From assembly GCF_003970915.1 (NCBI RefSeq), contig NZ_RXOF01000008.1, positions 186,001 through 250,000 of the forward strand: a stretch of 64,000 nt of DNA. Direction: 5' to 3'. A model generated the notes under the pieces. It saw nothing but the letters and a program-made list of their open reading frames with translations. It ran no database searches and was not told the origin of the DNA. The DNA comes from Hymenobacter gummosus. GTDB taxonomy: Bacteria; Bacteroidota; Bacteroidia; Cytophagales; Hymenobacteraceae. This document shows positions 58,993 through 64,000 of this stretch, piece by piece; the stretch's first letter is position 1, and each line of letters begins with the position of its first letter. The position numbers and the translations under genes were made by a program.

Positions 58993-59271
58993 CAAGCGAA
59001 AACGGGGCTAGGTGCGAAGACCAGCCCGTTTGGTCAGGCTGGCGGGCAAACTTAGGCAGGCCCCGGCAAACAACCCTACTGCGGCCTCCTGCATTTCGCA
59101 AAAGCCACTGATTGGGGACGCATTAACCGTTTCGCGAGGTTCTCAGCGTTCCTGAATGGCCGTGTAGCGCTGTCCTGAAAGCAGCTTCCCGCTCCGGCAA
59201 AGTCCCCTTCCACAAAAGTGGCCGAGGCTTCGCCGAAGCGGGAGACGTCGTGTAGTAGCTCGCTGGAAAGT

Positions 59272-59377
59272 GTCATGCAGAGCATTCTGCGCATCAAGCA
59301 GAGACGAAGCGTCTCGCTCGGTAGTATTTCTATCGAGCTTCAGCACGCGAGATGCTTCGGCTGCGCCTCTGCATGAC
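59272..59377. repeat. GTCAT...ATGAC palindromic intergenic repeat, copy 4
   Basis: GTCATGCAGAGC at the left pairs with the right end GCCTCTGCATGAC. Inside is GCACGCGAGATGCTTCGG, echoing copies 2 and 3. Apart from this element, I see nothing in the 434-base gap 58993-59426. Confidence 0.75.
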
Positions 59378-59426
59378 GTTCTGTAGGCTTCTATTTCCTA
59401 AATAGCCTCACCAGCAGTCGGAGCCC

Positions 59427-62051
59427 CTACGGATTCTTCACCGCGCCGCGGGCACTCTCGGGCGGACCGAGGTAGCTGGGCTGCAGCCCGCCGCAGTCGA
59501 TGACGAGCTTCTGCAGCACCACGCCCGGGTCGACGCGCCAGAACCGGAGCGTGTGCTCCCCGGCGCCCACGGCGTGTTTCGACTCCTTAATAAGAATGTT
59601 GCGGGCCACGGCCTGCTCCCAGGGGCGGTTGCCGTTGTCGGCCACCAGGCCGGGGTGCAGGTTGATGACTTGCGGCGGCTCGTTGTCGAACGACACGGCG
59701 TAGCGCAGTCCGCCCTGCCCGGCAAAATCCAGTGTGGGGGCCAAATAGGCCTGCACTGTTACGGGGCCGGGGCTGCTCAAGCGCACGCGGTACTCCAGGC
59801 AGGGCGAGCCGGCCGTGGGCAGCGCGGCCGGGGCGGTGGCGGGCGTGGTCGTCACGGCCGAAAGGGTGCGGCCCAAATCGGGCAGCAGCTGCCACTTCAC
59901 CCCGCCCGCGTCCACCGCCCGGCTGTAGTGCGCGGCTTCGATGCTCACGTAGCCGTCGGTTTCCATGAATGGTTCATTCCCAGCGGCCGACTGCGGCCGG
60001 GGCGCCGGGGCGGCCGGCAGGGCCAGCGCGGCGGCGGTAGTCTGGGCCAGGGTCTGCACCTCGGGCATCTTGTCCACGGGCGGCTGCTGCCAGTAGGTGT
60101 AGCCGATGTGGGTCTGGTCCATCATGTGGTTCCACTTACCGCCGGCCAGGGCGTGGTAGCGCTGCTTGATGTCGGCGTCCTTGGCAAACAGGGCCTTGGC
60201 TTTATCGGCCAGCTCGTTGGTGTTGGCCGCGCCGGCTTTGGCGGCGGCGCGGTTCAGGGCCACGGTGTAGTACAGCTCATGCAGGTTGGCCGAGGCCACG
60301 ATGGGGTGCAGCACCAGCTGGAAGTAGGCGTCGCGCTGGGCAGCGGGCAGCTGGGATTCCAGCGCCTCGGCCTGCTGACGCAGCTGCTGCCACTCGGCCA
60401 TGACGCGCGGCCACTCGGCGTAGTTGCTGAGGCTGTAGGTGTCGGCGTCGAGCAGCTCGGGCTTGCGGCGGCCGGCGTACTTGCCGTAGCGGGCCAGCAG
60501 CTCACCGATGGCGGCTTCGTGCTTGGGGCCGAACTGCTGCGCGGCCCAGCGGCGGGCGTAGTCGGCCTCCTGGCCGGGGCTGATGCGGGCCGGGTTCCAG
60601 GCGTAATCGAGGAAGAAGCTGATGGGCAGCTCCATGGGCTTCAGGTCGCCCACGTTCACAATCCAGATCTGGTTGGCGCCGTACTGGTGGGCCAGGCTCA
60701 TCTGCTCCCGGATGCGCGGCAGCGGGTTCGTGTTCAGCCACTTGTAGTTGCGCGGGCCGCCTACGTAGTCGAAGTGGTAGTAGATGCCGTAGCCGCCAGA
60801 GCGGGGCTTTTCGCCGGCCTTGGGCAGCTTGCGCAGGTTGCCCCAGTTGTCGTCGCAGAGCAGCAGGGTCACGTCGTCGGGCACGCGCATGCCGCGGTCG
60901 TAGTAGTCCTGCACCTCCTTGTAGAGGGCCCAGAGCTGGGGCGTCTGCTCGGCGGGTTTGCCGGTTACTTCGGCCAGTATCTTGCGTTGGTCGGCCACGA
61001 TGCGCTCCAGCAGGGCAATGTTGCTGTCCTCGCTCATGGGCTCGTCGCCGTCGCCGCGCATGCCGATGGTGACGATACTCTCCTTGGTGCCCATGTTCAC
61101 GATGCCCTGCCGCCAGAAGTCGGCCAGGGTTTTCTGGTTGGTCTGGTAGTTCCAGGCACCCGAGCCGAAGCGTTTCCACTCCTGCTGCGAACGGACCATG
61201 GGCTCGTGGTGCGAGGTGCCCATTACCACGCCGTACTCGTCGGCCAGCACCGGGCTTTGCTTGTCGTCGTCGTTGAAGGCGTTGCCCCACATGGCGGGCC
61301 AGAGGTAGTTGCCCTTGAGCCGCAGAATCAGCTCGAACACGTGCACGTACATCTTGGAGTTGATGCCGCCAAACTTTTCCTTGGCCCAGCCGCTGAGCGC
61401 CGGCGCTTCGTCGTTCAGGAAGATGCCGCGGTATTTCACTTTCGGCTCGCCCTGGCTGTGCCGGCCGGGCAGCACGTACAGCGCCTTTTGCGGCGTCACG
61501 GGCACGTCGGCCCACCAGTACCAGGGCGACACCCCCATCTGCTGCGACAAATCATAGATGCCGTAGATGGTGCCGCGTTTGTCGCTGCCGGCCACCACCA
61601 GCGCCTGCTCCACGCCCGGCAGGGGCTTCTCCACAGTCTGCACCACGAAGGTTTCCCACTTGCCCGCCAACCCGCTGGCATCCAGCTTTTTGCTGCGGAT
61701 CAGCCCGTCGATGAGCGGGCTCTTGCCGACGGTACCGATAATAACGACCTGCTTGCCGCTCGGGGCTTTATCGGTCGTCAGCGCGGGCTGCAGGCTGGTA
61801 ACGCGGTTGATGTCGGCCTGCAGGTCGCGGGCGGCGCGCAGCACGCCGGGCCAGTCCTGGGCGCTGGCGAAGAGCGGGGCCGCCTGGCCGCCAGCCACCA
61901 GCGGGAAGCGGCCCTTGCCCTTGTCGGGCGAGACGTAGGCTTCGGCGCCGGGCACGGCCGGGCCGGCCAGGGAGGAGCCGGCGGCCGTCAGCAGAAGGAG
62001 CAGCAGCGGCAGCCAGCGCAGGCGGAGGGGAAAGGTCGAACGGAAAATCAT
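59427..62051 (-). CDS. GH115 alpha-glucuronidase
   Basis: An 874-residue secreted enzyme that removes (4-O-methyl)glucuronic acid side chains from glucuronoxylan. The signal peptide ends AGSSLAGPAV (about 30). The GH115 catalytic region carries GSDKRGTIYGIYDLSQQMGVSP, KVKYRGIFLNDEAP, YLWPAMWGNAFNDDD, GVVMGTSHHEPMVR, TIGMRGDGDEPM and LPISFFLDYAWNP. The GH115 C-terminal domain follows from about residue 700 (FMETDGYVSIEAAHYSRA). All expected landmarks are present. It lies with GH10 xylanase and GH51, making a coherent glucuronoxylan set. Confidence 0.95.
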   Translation of the reverse strand: MIFRSTFPLRLRWLPLLLLLLTAAGSSLAGPAVPGAEAYVSPDKGKGRFPLVAGGQAAPLFASAQDWPGVLRAARDLQADINRVTSLQPALTTDKAPSGKQVVIIGTVGKSPLIDGLIRSKKLDASGLAGKWETFVVQTVEKPLPGVEQALVVAGSDKRGTIYGIYDLSQQMGVSPWYWWADVPVTPQKALYVLPGRHSQGEPKVKYRGIFLNDEAPALSGWAKEKFGGINSKMYVHVFELILRLKGNYLWPAMWGNAFNDDDKQSPVLADEYGVVMGTSHHEPMVRSQQEWKRFGSGAWNYQTNQKTLADFWRQGIVNMGTKESIVTIGMRGDGDEPMSEDSNIALLERIVADQRKILAEVTGKPAEQTPQLWALYKEVQDYYDRGMRVPDDVTLLLCDDNWGNLRKLPKAGEKPRSGGYGIYYHFDYVGGPRNYKWLNTNPLPRIREQMSLAHQYGANQIWIVNVGDLKPMELPISFFLDYAWNPARISPGQEADYARRWAAQQFGPKHEAAIGELLARYGKYAGRRKPELLDADTYSLSNYAEWPRVMAEWQQLRQQAEALESQLPAAQRDAYFQLVLHPIVASANLHELYYTVALNRAAAKAGAANTNELADKAKALFAKDADIKQRYHALAGGKWNHMMDQTHIGYTYWQQPPVDKMPEVQTLAQTTAAALALPAAPAPRPQSAAGNEPFMETDGYVSIEAAHYSRAVDAGGVKWQLLPDLGRTLSAVTTTPATAPAALPTAGSPCLEYRVRLSSPGPVTVQAYLAPTLDFAGQGGLRYAVSFDNEPPQVINLHPGLVADNGNRPWEQAVARNILIKESKHAVGAGEHTLRFWRVDPGVVLQKLVIDCGGLQPSYLGPPESARGAVKNP

Positions 62052-62101
62052 AGGAATGCGAAACGCGAAGTAAGCAGTAACAGCGCAGTGGGCCGCTTGC
62101 T

Positions 62102-62289
62102 GTCATCCTGAGCAGAGCGAAGGACCTTCCTCGCATCCTGCACCGCCGTTTAAGTCTTAGCTCCGACGTTCTTCGTGTGGGCAATGACACCTGTTGAGGC
62201 TAATCAACCGGCCAGTGAAAAGCGTCTGCACTTCGTAGGCAGAGGCGGTGCGGGGTGCGAGGAAGGTCCTTCGCTTTGCTCAGGATGAC
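62102..62289. repeat. GTCAT...ATGAC palindromic intergenic repeat, copy 5
   Basis: GTCATCCTGAGCAGAGCGAA with GGACCTTCCTCGCA at the left; TGCGAGGAAGGTCC and TTCGCTTTGCTCAGGATGAC at the right. The arms are longer than in copy 1 but share the same sequence type. Confidence 0.85.
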
Positions 62290-62316
62290 GTTCTTTGTTA
62301 TTGGCTCGTACCAGCT

Positions 62317-63417
62317 CTAGAACTTCACCACCGCCTGGTAGGCCTTTTTGGGCTGCAGGTTCTGGTCGAAGAGCAGGGGGTAGTTTTTGCGGCCGGGCAC
62401 GGGGTAGGTGTCCAGCCAGGTGTACTTGTCCGACACGTTCCAGAACGTGACGCCGGTGAGGTGCTTTTTGTAGTCGCGGAACACGCGGAAGAACATCTGG
62501 TACTGCGCCGCCTGCTTCTGCTCCAGCTCCGGCGTGTAGGCGTCCGATTCGTCGGGGCGGCGGGCCCGGCGCTCCTTTTCCCAGGGGTACACCGACACGT
62601 CCAGCTCCGTAATCTGCACCTGCAGGCCCAGGGAGGCAAACTGCTCGATGGCCGTGCGCAGCTCCTGCTCCGTGGGCTCGAAGATGGACCAGTGCCCTTG
62701 CAGGCCCACGCCGTGCACGGGCACGCCCGCGTCCTTGAGCTTTTTGAGCAGGCGGTACACCCGCTCCCGCTTCTCGGGCCGCTCGGTGTTGTAGTCGTTG
62801 TAGAAAAGCACCGCCTTGGGGTCGGCGGCGTGGGCGTACTCGAAGGCCTTCACGATGAAGTCCTCCCCGCAGATCTGGTACCACTCCGAGTTGCGCAGAA
62901 ACGCCTGGGGGTTGTCGTCAATGGCCTCGTTGACCACGTCCCAGGCGTAAATCCGGCCCTTGTAGCGCTTCACCACCGTTTCGATGTGGCTTTTCAGCCG
63001 CGCCAGCAGCACGTCTTTCGATACCTGTTTGCCCTGCGCGTCTTTGAAGAGCCACTTGGGCGTCTGCTCGTGCCAGCACAGGGTATGGCCGCGCACCCGC
63101 AGCTTGTTGGCCTGCGCGAAATCCACAATGGCGTCGGCATCGGTCCAGAAGTAGCGGTTTTCCTCCGGGTGAATCGGGCCCATTTTCATGGCGTTTTCCG
63201 GGGTCACGCTGTTGAACTGCGCCTTGATCAGCGCCGCCTCCGGGCCTTTGATGGACTGCGGCCCCACGGCCACGCCCACCGGAAAGTAGTCCTTGTAGTA
63301 GTCCTTGAGGCCTTTGTCGGCCGCGGGGCGCCGGCTGCTGCCGAGCAGGCCGGCGGCGCTCAGCAGCACCGCGGCGCCAAGCAGGCGGCGGGAGGGAAAC
63401 CGGGAAGTAAGCGTCAT
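62317..63417 (-). CDS. GH10 endo-1,4-beta-xylanase
   Basis: A 366-residue secreted xylanase. A signal peptide (1-28) precedes the TIM barrel. The acid/base is E164 in AWDVVNEA and the nucleophile E271 in VQITELDV. Other GH10 blocks are FNSVTPENAMKMG, RGHTLCWHEQTPKWLF, NDYNTERPEKRERV, GVGLQGHW and FWNVSDKYTWL. The reading frame extends 24 codons upstream, but the ATG at 63417 starts the signal peptide. It has no binding module or sorting domain. Confidence 0.96.
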   Translation of the reverse strand: MTLTSRFPSRRLLGAAVLLSAAGLLGSSRRPAADKGLKDYYKDYFPVGVAVGPQSIKGPEAALIKAQFNSVTPENAMKMGPIHPEENRYFWTDADAIVDFAQANKLRVRGHTLCWHEQTPKWLFKDAQGKQVSKDVLLARLKSHIETVVKRYKGRIYAWDVVNEAIDDNPQAFLRNSEWYQICGEDFIVKAFEYAHAADPKAVLFYNDYNTERPEKRERVYRLLKKLKDAGVPVHGVGLQGHWSIFEPTEQELRTAIEQFASLGLQVQITELDVSVYPWEKERRARRPDESDAYTPELEQKQAAQYQMFFRVFRDYKKHLTGVTFWNVSDKYTWLDTYPVPGRKNYPLLFDQNLQPKKAYQAVVKF

Positions 63418-63567
63418 CGTGTTGGGTGGTAAAAAATGGTCAGGCCAGCCGGCCGAAGCCGCGTTTCGGAGTTGAGGGGCGCCATTCACTCACCAAATGC
63501 GCCCCTTATTCCGCCCGCGGCCCCAGCCAGCCGGTCCCGACGTTGCTTATGCGGACCGCGCGGCCCG

Positions 63568-64000
63568 TTAGTTCAGCGCCAGCACCACCACCGATTTCGG
63601 CGGCAGCGTCACGCTCAGTTTGTCGCCCTTGCGCTTGGCTCCTTTGAAGTCGGCCAGCTGCACGGCATTGGGTTTGTCGAATGTGTTGTAGTCGTTGACT
63701 TTGGCCGACGTCAGCACCCGGCCGCTCACCGTTTTCCAGCTCTGCCCGGGCAGGCCGGCTTCCAGCGTCAGCGGTTTATTGGGGTCCAGGTTCACCAAAG
63801 ACAGGTGCATGGTGCCGGTTTTGTCCTTGGAGGCCGAGGCGTTCAGGGCCGGAATTTTCTCGGTGCCGCGCACGTAGTCGGGGCTCTGGAACTGCAGGGG
63901 CAGGTACTCCGCGTCCTGGTGCACCTGGTAGAGGTCGAAAACGTGGTAGGTGGGCGTCAGCAGCATCTTTTCCTTGTCAGTCAGCACCAGGGCCTGCAGC
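63568..64000 (-). CDS. GH51 alpha-L-arabinofuranosidase, C-terminal part (runs off the window)
   Basis: The final 143 codons of a gene whose start lies beyond the right edge. The readable part KMLLTPTYHVFDLYQVHQDA, followed by YLPLQFQSP and the beta-sandwich SASKDKTGTMHLSLVNLDPN, ending SVTLPPKSVVVLALN, matches the C-terminal all-beta domain of GH51 enzymes. These remove arabinose side chains from arabinoxylan. The catalytic barrel is off the window, so activity cannot be checked. Confidence 0.85.
   Translation of the reverse strand, partial: LQALVLTDKEKMLLTPTYHVFDLYQVHQDAEYLPLQFQSPDYVRGTEKIPALNASASKDKTGTMHLSLVNLDPNKPLTLEAGLPGQSWKTVSGRVLTSAKVNDYNTFDKPNAVQLADFKGAKRKGDKLSVTLPPKSVVVLALN

Noticed and set aside
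59143-59346. Short minus-strand open frames between kduD and the GH115 gene
   Set aside because: They run through a palindromic repeat and have no domain or neighbour support.

Overview
This is a high-GC window, most likely from the Bacteroidota and closest in character to the Hymenobacter group. The reasons are a SusC/SusD pair, type IX secretion (T9SS) sorting domains, the Bacteroidota promoter form (TTG, 20-21 bases, TAnnTTTG-like), a RAYT of the Bacteroidota type, and GC-rich genes separated by AT-rich gaps. No tRNA, rRNA or CRISPR array was seen. The genus is an inference from these features, not a database result.

Region 1 (1-19390, all +) is one half of a surface or exopolysaccharide locus. 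It holds five glycosyltransferase genes (HlpA-like, GT4, GT2, GT61 and a two-domain GT2), a GT11-like fucosyltransferase, the GDP-L-fucose genes gmd and fcl, a COG4091-like SAF oxidoreductase, and a UDP-xylose-synthase-like SDR overlapping a UDP-glucose dehydrogenase. Two secreted beta-helix proteins lie inside it, the second extended by repeated jelly-roll-like modules. A RAYT transposase with its own REP repeats (about 19471-20425) sits at the junction with region 2.

Region 2 (20584-31447, all -) is the other half. It holds a class III aminotransferase, a 2-oxoglutarate dioxygenase-like protein, a DUF4910 aminopeptidase-like protein, a sugar C-methyltransferase, an RmlC-type epimerase, an SDR, glucose-1-phosphate cytidylyltransferase (rfbF), a WecG-type transferase and the polyprenyl-phosphate sugar transferase that would start the repeat unit. 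Together these suggest a branched, CDP-activated rare sugar.

Region 3 (31698-54464, all -) is a beta-glucan utilisation locus: GH3 bglX, a transposase-like HTH protein, a sugar MFS permease, a GH16 lipoprotein, a PKD lipoprotein, SusD, SusC, a 7TM receptor fused to an IS1595 transposase zinc ribbon, a GH5 with CBM6, and two T9SS-secreted GH16 enzymes. SusC and the two large GH16 genes share a homologous promoter block.

Region 4 (55025-57224, +) is a pirin and two small unknown genes. Region 5 (57301-64000, -) is a glucuronoxylan/uronate set: kduI, kduD, GH115, GH10 and the end of a GH51.

The most unusual non-coding signal is a set of gene-to-gene spacers built as inverted repeats of short iterons with a period of 7-8 bases. 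The G-rich arm always abuts the upstream stop and the C-rich arm usually abuts the downstream start. The iteron sequence changes from spacer to spacer while the architecture is kept. The most unusual protein is the 7TM receptor-transposase zinc ribbon fusion at 43937-46003.
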